21,181 bases of DNA from contig NZ_JACOGK010000040.1 of NCBI RefSeq assembly GCF_014269395.1, forward strand, positions 1-21,181, in the 5' to 3' direction. This DNA comes from Megasphaera hominis (GTDB lineage: Bacteria; Bacillota; Negativicutes; Veillonellales; Megasphaeraceae). The position numbers and the translations under genes were made by a program. Position 1 is the first letter of the stretch; each line of letters starts with the position of its first letter. Of the stretch, positions 14,180 to 21,063 are shown piece by piece. Below the pieces are notes generated by a model that was not told the DNA's origin, searched no databases, and was given only the letters and a program-made list of their open reading frames with translations.

Positions 14180-14983
14180 TTAGTCAAGCTGTATGGTTTC
14201 TAAATCATCGGGCACATAGAGGTGGCCCGTGTAATACTGTTTCCCTTCAGCCGTATAGAGGGCCTTGCGTTCCTGCAGGTGGCTGTCTTCCGTATGGTAG
14301 AGAATGACGTTGGCCGCGCCGAGGGAGGCTGCCAGCTCACAGGCGTCCTTGACGGTGGAGTGGTGTTTTTCATAGGGATGGAACATGTCAGCCTCGCCGT
14401 AGAGGCAGAAGGCTTCGTGCAAGAGCCACGTGCAGCCTTTGGCATAGCGTTCTTCGCACGGATTGTACGGTTCATCGCCGCAGCAGACGAGGCGTTTCCC
14501 AGCTGTGAGGTCCAGGGCAAAGCCGTACTGCTTGGCCTTGGTGGACTGAATATCGAAGAAGGTCACGGCATGGCCGGCCAGGGTCTTCGTTTCCCCGTCG
14601 TGGACGGTAATGAGGTGGAGGCGTTCGCCGATAAAATGGACTTCCTGCGGCTGGAGCAGCTTTTGGGCCAAGTCCTGGAGAAGCACAATGACTTCGTCGT
14701 GGCCGTAAATGCGGGCTTCACCGGTATATTGGCCACTTTTCATATACTGGCAGATCATGCGCATCATCCAGACGATGCCCAAGAGGTGATCGATATGGCG
14801 GTGCGTGACGATGATGTCGCGCATAGCCATCCAGTCGTAGCCGGCAGCGCGGAGCTGGCGCAGGACGCCGTTGCCGCCACCGTCGACGAGGATGCAGTGG
14901 TTCGCATCATCCTCCAAGACAAAGCATGTATTATAGCATTGCGTGACCAGGGCGTTGCCGGTCCCTAACATGGTAAGTTTCAT
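14180..14983 (-). CDS. Metallo-beta-lactamase-fold hydrolase (RNase Z-like)
   Basis: A 267-residue single-domain enzyme. The N-terminus MLGTGNA and LVDGGGNG are typical of RNase Z/ElaC-like proteins; the metal-binding motif THRHIDHLLGI gives H61, H63, D65 and H66; further His candidates are in LHEAFC, HPYEKHHS and LYHTED. The frame is open 204 bp further upstream, but AGGAGA ten bases before the ATG at 14983 and the fit to the family fix the start; this ribosome site overlaps the TAG stop of the preceding gene. It may act on RNA or a small phosphodiester; the substrate cannot be told. Third gene of the ProX operon. A 6-bp hairpin (14161-14177) follows its stop. Confidence 0.88.
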   Translation of the reverse strand: MKLTMLGTGNALVTQCYNTCFVLEDDANHCILVDGGGNGVLRQLRAAGYDWMAMRDIIVTHRHIDHLLGIVWMMRMICQYMKSGQYTGEARIYGHDEVIVLLQDLAQKLLQPQEVHFIGERLHLITVHDGETKTLAGHAVTFFDIQSTKAKQYGFALDLTAGKRLVCCGDEPYNPCEERYAKGCTWLLHEAFCLYGEADMFHPYEKHHSTVKDACELAASLGAANVILYHTEDSHLQERKALYTAEGKQYYTGHLYVPDDLETIQLD

Positions 14984-14997
14984 GGGAATGACGTCTC

Positions 14998-15570
14998 CTA
15001 TCTGGTAAAGCGCACGACGTACGTCCCCAGGACCTGGCGGCACGGAATGTGGGCGGCCTCGGCGGGCGTAAACGGCGCATGGCTGTAGGTGTGTGCTGGT
15101 GCTTCCGGAATAGCCGGCAGAGTTTTGCCGATGCTTTCGCCATGGGCATCGTGGTCTGTGAAATGCCAGGCAAAGGAGCAGTCGCAAAATTCCTTATTGG
15201 CTGTAATCGTTTCGGCAGGCCGCAGCTCCGGTGTTTCGCCTAAGAAAAAGCAGCCGTCGTTATCCTTTTCGGCCGGACACGAACCGGCTACGCCGACGGC
15301 CGTAAAGGAAAGATCTAGGAAATCCGTCGTGAAGGTGACGGTCTTGCCGTGCCGCGTAAAGGGCACATTGTCCCAGTAGCCGATGTTCAGCCAGCCCCGT
15401 TTGCCGTCCTTTTCGACGGCTGTATTGAATTCGATGTAGCCTTTGCTGTCATCGCGGACTTCGGCGTTGAAGCGCACGACAGGGCGCAGGGATGTAAAGC
15501 CGGCCGGCAGAATGGCCCGCATGCGGTCCTGTTCGATGCCGTAGGCCATGACGTATTGTTCAATCTGCAT
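14998..15570 (-). CDS. Hypothetical protein, 190 aa
   Basis: No family recognised with confidence. The N-terminus (YGIEQDRMRAILPAGFTSLRPVVRFNAEVR) is somewhat like acetoacetate decarboxylase-fold proteins, whose early residues often read as x-ALLP-x-G. Four Cys are scattered (SCPAEKDNDGC, EFCDCSF). It is cytosolic, with no hydrophobic segment. The start has AGGAGG at six bases and lies inside the 3' end of the ProX gene: the two frames overlap by 11 bp (ATG to TGA), so translation is coupled. The next gene starts 14 bp after its stop. Confidence 0.78.
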   Translation of the reverse strand: MQIEQYVMAYGIEQDRMRAILPAGFTSLRPVVRFNAEVRDDSKGYIEFNTAVEKDGKRGWLNIGYWDNVPFTRHGKTVTFTTDFLDLSFTAVGVAGSCPAEKDNDGCFFLGETPELRPAETITANKEFCDCSFAWHFTDHDAHGESIGKTLPAIPEAPAHTYSHAPFTPAEAAHIPCRQVLGTYVVRFTR

Positions 15571-16060
15571 GGTTTCCTCCTATGGATACGATATGCACGT
15601 CTGTGCCAAAATCCTGTAACAGGCGCACGAGGTCACCTGCCGCCAGCCAGACCGTGGCCGTATTGTCATTTGGGTGGACGCCGATCTTGTGCCCCAGAAA
15701 ATCTTCGTCCAGGTAAAACTGAACCGCATGGTCTGCATCATGAAGAAGTCCTAAGGGTGTGACGGCACCCGGCGTGAGGCCTAAGTACGCCTGGAGGTCG
15801 TCAGCCGAGGCAAAGGACAAGGCGCGCAGTCCGTTTTCCTTGCGGAAAGTCTTCAAGTCGACCTTCTTCTCCCCTTTTACGGTGAGGAGATAATAGTTGC
15901 GTTTCTTGTCGTCGCGGACGAAGAGATTTTTCGCGTCCCATTCGGGATAAGGCAAAGGGACCGCTTTCAATTCTTCCATATTAAACACGGCCTGATGCTC
16001 TGTCACTTCGTAGGTTACGTCCTGCTCTGTGAGCCAGGCGTAGATTTCTTCTTTGTTCAT
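15560..16060 (-). CDS. ProX/YbaK-type aminoacyl-tRNA deacylase (PrdX-like)
   Basis: A 166-residue, single-domain editing protein that hydrolyses mischarged tRNAPro (typically Ala-tRNAPro). The length and several stretches fit the stand-alone ProX family: KNLFVRDDKKRNYYLLTV, the glycine-rich YLGLTPGAVTPLGLLHD, and IGVHPNDNTATVWL. GGAGGTG upstream of the ATG and a strong promoter (16086-16114) show it is the first gene of the five-gene operon. It overlaps the following gene by 11 bp. Family assignment is firm; exact substrate is from family knowledge. Confidence 0.92.
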   Translation of the reverse strand: MNKEEIYAWLTEQDVTYEVTEHQAVFNMEELKAVPLPYPEWDAKNLFVRDDKKRNYYLLTVKGEKKVDLKTFRKENGLRALSFASADDLQAYLGLTPGAVTPLGLLHDADHAVQFYLDEDFLGHKIGVHPNDNTATVWLAAGDLVRLLQDFGTDVHIVSIGGNHAD

Positions 16061-16085
16061 AGGGCACCTCCTCTAATCTCCCTTA

Positions 16086-16114
16086 ATTATAACAAGAAGG
16101 GATGTGCAGTACAA
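16086..16114 (-). promoter_or_regulatory. Promoter of the ProX-MBL-macro-VWA operon
   Basis: On the minus strand TTGTAC (16109-16114), exactly 17 bp, then consensus TATAAT (16086-16091). It is the best sigma-A match in the window. Confidence 0.85.
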
Positions 16115-16121
16115 GAAAATC

Positions 16122-16163
16122 AAAAAAACGGACCCCTTAGGTTGTATCCTAAGAGGCCCGTCA
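16122..16163 (-). terminator. Rho-independent terminator of the flavin reductase gene
   Basis: On the minus strand a 15-bp stem (GACGGGCCTCTTAGG pairing with CCTAAGGGGTCCGTT, a few wobble pairs) is followed by a run of seven T. Confidence 0.88.
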
Positions 16164-16179
16164 GAAACAGGTCAGAGGG

Positions 16180-16719
16180 TTAGCGTTTGTCTTCTACACC
16201 GAGGATTTCACCGATAAACATCCAGTGCGGTTCCCATTCGCCTTTCGCGTTGACAGGATAGGCTTTCGGGTTTTCCTTATAGTAATCCTGTACGTCCTGG
16301 GCAATATCTTCTTTGGTAAACTGATGCTGATAAATTTTGCGGCAGAGGAAGGTCAGGTTAGCTTCCTTGTAGCCTACGCTGTCGCCCATAGCTACAGGTG
16401 TAAGGCCGGCGTTGACATCTTTTTCTTCGTTGCGCCCTGTATGGGAGCCCATATAGCCCAGGGCTTTCTTATAGGACGGATCGAAAAAGCTGACCGTAAA
16501 GGAGCCGTTCTGTTTTAAAAATTCCGTCGTATAACGGGCCGGATGGAGATAGACCGTAACGATAGCGCCACTCTTGCCGGGCCGCGTCCAAATTGTGCCC
16601 AAGCTGCCCCAGCCGATGGTGCAGCCGTCATGGGATTCTAACGAGCCAGCTGTAGCCAGAGCCCACTGGTTTTTAAAAAGATCAAAGACTTCATACTTTT
16701 TTGCTTCAAATGGTTCCAT
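16180..16719 (-). CDS. Flavin reductase-like / flavoredoxin-type FMN-binding protein
   Basis: A 179-residue protein of the flavin reductase-like domain family, which binds FMN and moves electrons from NAD(P)H. Seen: the N-terminal segment NQWALATAGSLESHDGCTIGWGSLGTIWTRPG, typical of the flavin-binding strand region, TVYLHPARYTTEFLKQNGSFTVSFF, and LGYMGSHTGRNEEKD. The start has GGGGGGA at about nine bases. It is a single gene with its own promoter and terminator. An inverted repeat spans the -10 region, which suggests control by a dimeric repressor. Partner unknown. Confidence 0.88.
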   Translation of the reverse strand: MEPFEAKKYEVFDLFKNQWALATAGSLESHDGCTIGWGSLGTIWTRPGKSGAIVTVYLHPARYTTEFLKQNGSFTVSFFDPSYKKALGYMGSHTGRNEEKDVNAGLTPVAMGDSVGYKEANLTFLCRKIYQHQFTKEDIAQDVQDYYKENPKAYPVNAKGEWEPHWMFIGEILGVEDKR

Positions 16720-16753
16720 AGCAAATATCCCCCCTTTTTTGTCTTCTTTTTCG

Positions 16754-16791
16754 TTCGTATCTATAATATACGAAATATAGCAGAATGTCCA
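16754..16791 (-). promoter_or_regulatory. Promoter of the flavin reductase gene with overlapping inverted repeat
   Basis: On the minus strand TGGACA (16786-16791), 17 bp, TATTAT (16763-16768). A perfect inverted repeat TTCGTAT-N7-ATACGAA (16754-16774) covers the -10 box and the start region. Just upstream (16792-16827) the TACGTAC-type motif recurs, with GTACTT-AA-AAGTAC as a further small palindrome. Confidence 0.65.
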
Positions 16792-16820
16792 GTACGTACT
16801 TAAAAGTACCTTACGTACCT

Positions 16821-18359
16821 TTACGTGTCAGGGTGCAGGACAGGGTCGTCATCAAGACAGCGCCGCAAGATCCACTTCGTATTCTGAAAGGGATACGGTG
16901 CATTGTCCTTGCGAAAATATTCAATATCTACGACCGTAACGACTGCCTCATGATTATCCTGTCCCGTCGGGACGACGACTTCTTCACCAATATCGATGGT
17001 ATCGTCATCGGTCAGGTAATAGTAGCTCGGGCCATTTTCGTTAAAGACGACACTGCAATAGATGTATTCACATTGGCGGCGCCGTGGCCGGTTATACGTC
17101 CATGGTGAAAGCATTTCCTGACGGCTGTAGAATTGGAGGAAATCCAGTAGGACCGATGCAAAGTCAGGAAAATCCTGTGGCAAACCGAGCTTGTCAAAGG
17201 AACCTTTGTGCACGACAGGCGAACGACGCTTGTAGACAATCGTAATGCTGTACTCTTTCTGTTCATATGGCATAGGCACGACATCAGACGGGTTTCCCTG
17301 CGTGTGGGCAAAGAGATAAGACGCATCGAAGCTATCCAACAGCGCCGGCACACCGCCTTCAATTTCATAGGTACTCGTTACTTTACAGTTCCGTGCAATT
17401 TGCCGCACGTGTTCGATTTTTTCCTTTTCCCGGTCGATGATCAGCCGTTCGGCATAATCCCAGTAGACGTAGTCGCCCAGCTCGTCCGCTATCTGATGGG
17501 ATACGTCAATCTTCGAGTGGCGGTTGTACTCTAGTGTAATCCGTTCGATTTCATCGGCTTCGCATTCGCCATCAAAGGCAAAGAGCGTGTTGTCGTGCAG
17601 GGCTTCTCGTAAAAGGTTCGACAAATTTCGCTGGTCTTCAGCCTGATCCACACAGAGGGGGCCTTGAAAGATATACGTTTCCCCTGCCGTATTGGTCAGT
17701 TCCAGCACCCACGTGCCCACATCGAGAACCGTATCCGTCTGTGAGGGATCAGCCTGGGAAAAATGGTCCATCAACGTTTCAAACAAAATCTGCAGGGCCT
17801 CGTTTTCAATGGTGTAGTTCTGGCGGCGCACCTTTTGATTTAACTCCCGTCCGTTACCAAAGGCATAGCCTGTCAGCCAGACCCGGCCCTTGGCATTGAC
17901 TGTCACATGCTGCTCAATTTCTTCGAAGGGCTCCGGCATAGGACCGTAGGACATCGTATTGGAAACGAGGCGCATGCGGCTCAAACGGCCTTGAAAGCGG
18001 TATACAGGTTCTGTTGTCAAGGCAGCCAGCCGTTCCAGTGCCAAGGCCAGCCACTCCCGGTTTTGCCGGGCCATAAGGGTCTTTTCATCACGAGCCCAGG
18101 CACTCCATAAGGAATAAATGGCTGTACCGATGAGTGTCACATCAGTTACGGCAGCCAGGCTCTTACGCAAAGCCTCCCGGTCTACCGCAGCCAAGGGTTG
18201 CCCCTGCGCTACGACAATGCGCCCGGCGTCGGCAAAGCCAAACGCAAGGCACGCGTCACTAAAAATGGCACTGCTGAGTTCCCAAAAGCTGCTGTCCTCA
18301 TTTATAAATTTTTCCTGCCACGTTACAGCAAATTCGTGTATTTCTTTTCTATCGGCCAT
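16821..18359 (-). CDS. Large hypothetical protein, 512 aa
   Basis: No named family recognised. The protein is soluble and acidic, with a helical N-terminal part (about 1-130) and a more mixed middle. The C-terminal 70 residues (YYYLTDDDTIDIGEEVVVPTG...AVVTVVDIEYFRKDNAPYPFQNTKWILRR) resemble a small beta-barrel motif that occurs at the end of many Firmicutes proteins of unknown function. An ATG 30 bp upstream has no ribosome site; the ATG at 18359 has a weak AGCAGGT. The region before it is AT-rich with a Fur-like sequence at 18405-18423. The flavin reductase gene follows 101 bp later with its own promoter, so it is probably a separate unit. Confidence 0.75.
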   Translation of the reverse strand: MADRKEIHEFAVTWQEKFINEDSSFWELSSAIFSDACLAFGFADAGRIVVAQGQPLAAVDREALRKSLAAVTDVTLIGTAIYSLWSAWARDEKTLMARQNREWLALALERLAALTTEPVYRFQGRLSRMRLVSNTMSYGPMPEPFEEIEQHVTVNAKGRVWLTGYAFGNGRELNQKVRRQNYTIENEALQILFETLMDHFSQADPSQTDTVLDVGTWVLELTNTAGETYIFQGPLCVDQAEDQRNLSNLLREALHDNTLFAFDGECEADEIERITLEYNRHSKIDVSHQIADELGDYVYWDYAERLIIDREKEKIEHVRQIARNCKVTSTYEIEGGVPALLDSFDASYLFAHTQGNPSDVVPMPYEQKEYSITIVYKRRSPVVHKGSFDKLGLPQDFPDFASVLLDFLQFYSRQEMLSPWTYNRPRRRQCEYIYCSVVFNENGPSYYYLTDDDTIDIGEEVVVPTGQDNHEAVVTVVDIEYFRKDNAPYPFQNTKWILRRCLDDDPVLHPDT

Positions 18360-18404
18360 AGTGGGACCTGCTTTCTTAGGTAATACCATTCGTCATAAAT
18401 AACG

Positions 18405-18423
18405 ATTATTTATTATCATTATT
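18405..18423. promoter_or_regulatory. Fur-box-like sequence
   Basis: The minus strand matches 14 of 19 positions of the classical Fur box (GATAATGATAATCATTATC), including an unbroken ATAATGATAAT. It lies between the 512-aa gene and the iron-sulfur flavoprotein terminator. The region is very AT-rich, so chance is a real alternative. Confidence 0.3.
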
Positions 18424-18440
18424 ATATCACAAATTTCACT

Positions 18441-18474
18441 AAAAAAGCGGCCCTGTCTGAAAAGACAAGACCGC
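18441..18474 (-). terminator. Rho-independent terminator of the AKR / Isf operon
   Basis: On the minus strand GCGG...CCGC with inner GTCT/AGAC pairing forms the stem, followed by a run of six T. Confidence 0.8.
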
Positions 18475-18499
18475 ATTACAGAAGATTTTTTCTGCCATC

Positions 18500-19036
18500 C
18501 TACGGTGTATGACCGACACACTGCCCTGCTGCGTAGGCTTCCTCCATGGCCGGTGTACCCAGGACTTCTCCCTTTTTCCAGACATGGTCGCCGTAGATAA
18601 TCTGGCGTACATGGGCGCCGAGGCTGGTCCAAATGGCAGCCAGATCATCGCCTACACGGAGGAGACCGCTTTTGCCGTCATGACCTGTGACGATGATATA
18701 CACGTCCTTGCCGCCCAGGTCCTGCCATTTGGGCAACAGGCGGTCGATCATGACCTTCAGTTGGCCGCTCATGGTGAGGAAATACGTAGGCGACGCCAGG
18801 ACCAATACCTGCGCCGCGCAGATTTTCGCCAATACGTCTGCCATGTCGTCAGACTGCACACATGCGCCTGTCTGAAAACAGGCGTAACAGGCGAGACAAG
18901 AGCGGATCTCCTTTTCCTGAAGATTGATTTTTTCTACGCTGTGTCCCTTTTCCCGGGCACCGCGGGCAAATTCATCGCATAAGAGGTCCGAATTCCCCTG
19001 CCGTCTGGGACTGCCGCTAATAATGAGTATCTGCAT
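18500..19036 (-). CDS. Iron-sulfur flavoprotein (NADPH-dependent FMN reductase family)
   Basis: A 178-residue flavodoxin-fold protein. The FMN phosphate loop is SGSPRRQGNS (7-16) and a second flavin loop is ASPTYFLTMSGQLK (81-94). A compact cysteine motif C47-x2-C50-x2-C53-x5-C59 matches that of archaeal/bacterial Isf proteins, which hold a 4Fe-4S cluster beside FMN and work as electron carriers, for example in oxygen or peroxide reduction. AGGAGA at 8 bases supports the ATG at 19036; an ATG six bases earlier is too close to it. It starts 14 bp after the aldo/keto reductase gene, so the two form an operon with a shared terminator. Confidence 0.92.
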   Translation of the reverse strand: MQILIISGSPRRQGNSDLLCDEFARGAREKGHSVEKINLQEKEIRSCLACYACFQTGACVQSDDMADVLAKICAAQVLVLASPTYFLTMSGQLKVMIDRLLPKWQDLGGKDVYIIVTGHDGKSGLLRVGDDLAAIWTSLGAHVRQIIYGDHVWKKGEVLGTPAMEEAYAAGQCVGHTP

Positions 19037-19049
19037 GTACATCCTCTCC

Positions 19050-19874
19050 TCAATACCAATCGTGTTTTTCCCGCCGGTCAAGCTTGGCAATCTGAGCCAT
19101 TTCCCCGTCAGTCAGGGAAAAGTCGTAAAGCTGTGTATTGGCCAGGATATGGGCCGGGTTGCTGGAGCCGGGAATAACGACGATGTGACGCTGCAATAGC
19201 CAGCGCAAAATGACCTGGGCAACGGATTTCCCATGGGCCGCCGCAATGGCCGTAAGGACAGGATCGCTCAGGAGCTCTCCCTGATGGCCTCTGCCGCCTA
19301 ACGGATACCAGCCTTCTACAGTAATGCCAAGTCCCAGGCCTTGGATGTACTGTACGACGTCTGTGTCCTGATAATACGGATGGATTTCGTTTTGGACAAG
19401 AGCCGGGACGGTGTCCACCCGTGGCAGGAAGTCTTGCAGTTCCTGAATGTAGAAGCAGGAAATCCCTAAAGAACGGATGTGGCCCTTGGTGACGGCACGT
19501 TCCATGGCCTTGTATGCTTTCACGTCATCCCTGCCCGGGTGATGTAAAAGCATAAGGTCGATATAGCCTATGTCTAATTTTTCTAATGCTTCAGCAATTG
19601 CCGCTTCAGGATCTGCATATTGGTTCGGATAGAGCTTCGTCGCTACGAAAATCTCTTCTCTTGGCACAGACGACGTGCGCACGGCCTGGCCCACTTCCCG
19701 TTCGTTACGGTACAGATTAGCCGTATCAATGAGGCGGACGCCCAGGTCTAAGGCGGCGTGCAGGGACTGAATGCAGGTACTTCCCAAAAGATTGTAGGCA
19801 CCGATACCATGCGTCGGCATGGCGTAGCCGCTGTTGAGCTGCACCGTATGCGTTGAAAGATCAAACTGTGTCAT
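19050..19874 (-). CDS. Aldo/keto reductase
   Basis: A 274-residue NADPH-dependent carbonyl reductase of the (beta/alpha)8-barrel AKR family. The catalytic tetrad is D50, Y55 (LIDTANLY), K80 (FVATKLYPNQ) and H111 (MLLHHPG). Further signatures are LGISCFYIQEL, VQNEIHPYYQ and the cofactor-binding IPGSSNPAHI near the end. The length is usual for the family. AAGGAGG at 8 bases supports the ATG. It is divergent from a LysR gene and heads an operon with the iron-sulfur flavoprotein. Its -35 and -10 do not fit well, in line with activation by the LysR protein. Substrate unknown. Confidence 0.95.
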   Translation of the reverse strand: MTQFDLSTHTVQLNSGYAMPTHGIGAYNLLGSTCIQSLHAALDLGVRLIDTANLYRNEREVGQAVRTSSVPREEIFVATKLYPNQYADPEAAIAEALEKLDIGYIDLMLLHHPGRDDVKAYKAMERAVTKGHIRSLGISCFYIQELQDFLPRVDTVPALVQNEIHPYYQDTDVVQYIQGLGLGITVEGWYPLGGRGHQGELLSDPVLTAIAAAHGKSVAQVILRWLLQRHIVVIPGSSNPAHILANTQLYDFSLTDGEMAQIAKLDRREKHDWY

Positions 19875-19944
19875 ACGTTATTCCTCCTTGCTATTTTCTA
19901 ATGTCTTCTTATTATATAATACCACAAAACATTTTCTCTTATAT

Positions 19945-19965
19945 CAAATATATATTATTAATTTG
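19945..19965. promoter_or_regulatory. LysR-type binding box (T-N11-A) in the divergent region
   Basis: Perfect inverted repeat CAAAT-N11-ATTTG, so the classical T-N11-A is present. It lies about 70 bp upstream of the AKR start codon and 11 bp before the -35 of the LysR gene, the usual place for an autoregulating, divergent LysR pair. Confidence 0.7.
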
Positions 19966-19975
19966 TATCAATTAC

Positions 19976-20004
19976 TTGAAGATAAAATAGAAATGAGTTA
20001 TACT
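19976..20004 (+). promoter_or_regulatory. Promoter of the LysR gene
   Basis: TTGAAG (19976-19981), 17-bp spacer, TATACT (19999-20004). The start would be near 20011, about 47 bases before the ATG. Confidence 0.75.
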
Positions 20005-20057
20005 AAGAATGAGATAACTATACGCAATACGCATACACAGAGGGGAGGTGTAGTACA

Positions 20058-20975
20058 ATGGAAATCAGAGTCTTACGGTATTTCGTAGAAATTGCCAAAG
20101 AAGGCAACATGACTCGTGCGGCCAAAAACCTGCACGTATCCCAGTCTGCCCTCTCCAAGCAAATGAAAGAACTGGAAGATGAATTGGAACGTCCGCTCTT
20201 TACGCGAACCAAATCGGGCCTGTCTTTGACAGAAGCAGGGGCTCTCCTGCACAAACGGGCTGAAGATATTTTGAATATGGTAGATAAGACGACAGATGAA
20301 TTTGCATCCTTAGATACCGTAAGAGGGGGTAACATCCGGATTGGCTGCGCCGAGTCATATCTTATCAAGTACCTGGCACGGACCATTAAGGAATTCCGCA
20401 AAACGTACCCTCTCTTCCATTTCCACGTTTCCAACGGGGATACCGAGCAATTAGAAGAACGCTTGGATAAAGGATTACTGGACTTTGCCGTCATTGTCGA
20501 ACCACCGGACTCTACAAAATATAAATATCTCGCATTCCCTGGCACAGACCGCTGGGGCCTGGTCATGCGCAAGGATCATCCCTTAGCCAAAAAGGAACAC
20601 ATTACCCTGGCCGATTTGTCTAATATCGATCTCATCTGTTCTACGCAGGGCATCAAAGGCGACTTGCCCGCATGGAGTAACGATAAATCTCACAAGCTCC
20701 GCTTCATCGGTACAGGCGACCAAATCTTTAACAGCGCCGTCAGCGTACGCGAAGGCCTGGGCTGTCTCCTCACCTTCGAATACCTGGCCAATACCAGCGA
20801 GGAATCGGGCCTCGTCTTCCGGCCGCTGGAGCCACCGCTGGAAGTGAAGATGTACATCATTTGGAAAAAAGTCCAAACCTTTACCCCCATTGCCGACCAG
20901 TTCCGGAAAAAACTGATTGAAACCTATGGTCCGGAACCGGAAGACACAGGGGAAGAACCAACAAAGGAACCATAA
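20058..20975 (+). CDS. LysR-family transcriptional regulator
   Basis: A 305-residue regulator with the typical winged helix-turn-helix at 1-60 (MEIRVLRYFVEIAKEGNMTRAA, SQSALSKQMKELEDEL) followed by a linker helix and a periplasmic-binding-like effector domain (about 91-293). GGGGAGG about nine bases before the ATG fixes the start. It is divergent from the AKR/Isf operon and probably controls it together with its own gene through the box at 19945-19965. The effector cannot be told; the operon suggests a carbonyl compound or redox signal (inference). The last 15 residues (PEPEDTGEEPTKEP) are a disordered acidic tail. IS sequence begins 18 bp after the stop. Confidence 0.95.
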   Translation: MEIRVLRYFVEIAKEGNMTRAAKNLHVSQSALSKQMKELEDELERPLFTRTKSGLSLTEAGALLHKRAEDILNMVDKTTDEFASLDTVRGGNIRIGCAESYLIKYLARTIKEFRKTYPLFHFHVSNGDTEQLEERLDKGLLDFAVIVEPPDSTKYKYLAFPGTDRWGLVMRKDHPLAKKEHITLADLSNIDLICSTQGIKGDLPAWSNDKSHKLRFIGTGDQIFNSAVSVREGLGCLLTFEYLANTSEESGLVFRPLEPPLEVKMYIIWKKVQTFTPIADQFRKKLIETYGPEPEDTGEEPTKEP

Positions 20976-20993
20976 ACTGCAATGCAGAAGCCC

Positions 20994-21018
20994 TGATATG
21001 CTCCCTTCTAGGTAGACA
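20994..21018. repeat. IS3-family left terminal inverted repeat
   Basis: Begins TGATATGCTCCC and ends GGTAGACA; compare with the right end of the other IS at 164-188. The TG start is usual for IS3-family ends. Confidence 0.75.
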
Positions 21019-21056
21019 TGAGAAATAATAAAATCTCACTCTACTTGGAAGGGAGC
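21000..21056 (+). promoter_or_regulatory. Hairpin over the transposase ribosome site
   Basis: GCTCCCTTCTAGGTAGA (21000-21016) pairs with TCTACTTGGAAGGGAGC (21040-21056), 15 of 17 positions. The 3' arm holds GGAAGGGAG, the ribosome site of the transposase whose ATG is at 21064. RNA that enters from outside the IS would fold and hide this site. Confidence 0.65.
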
Positions 21057-21063
21057 ATTTATT

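Noticed and set aside
14222..14968. Plus-strand 248-codon frame opposite the MBL-fold gene
   Set aside because: The minus strand holds a full metal-binding motif and ribosome site; the plus frame is a shadow of a GC-rich gene.
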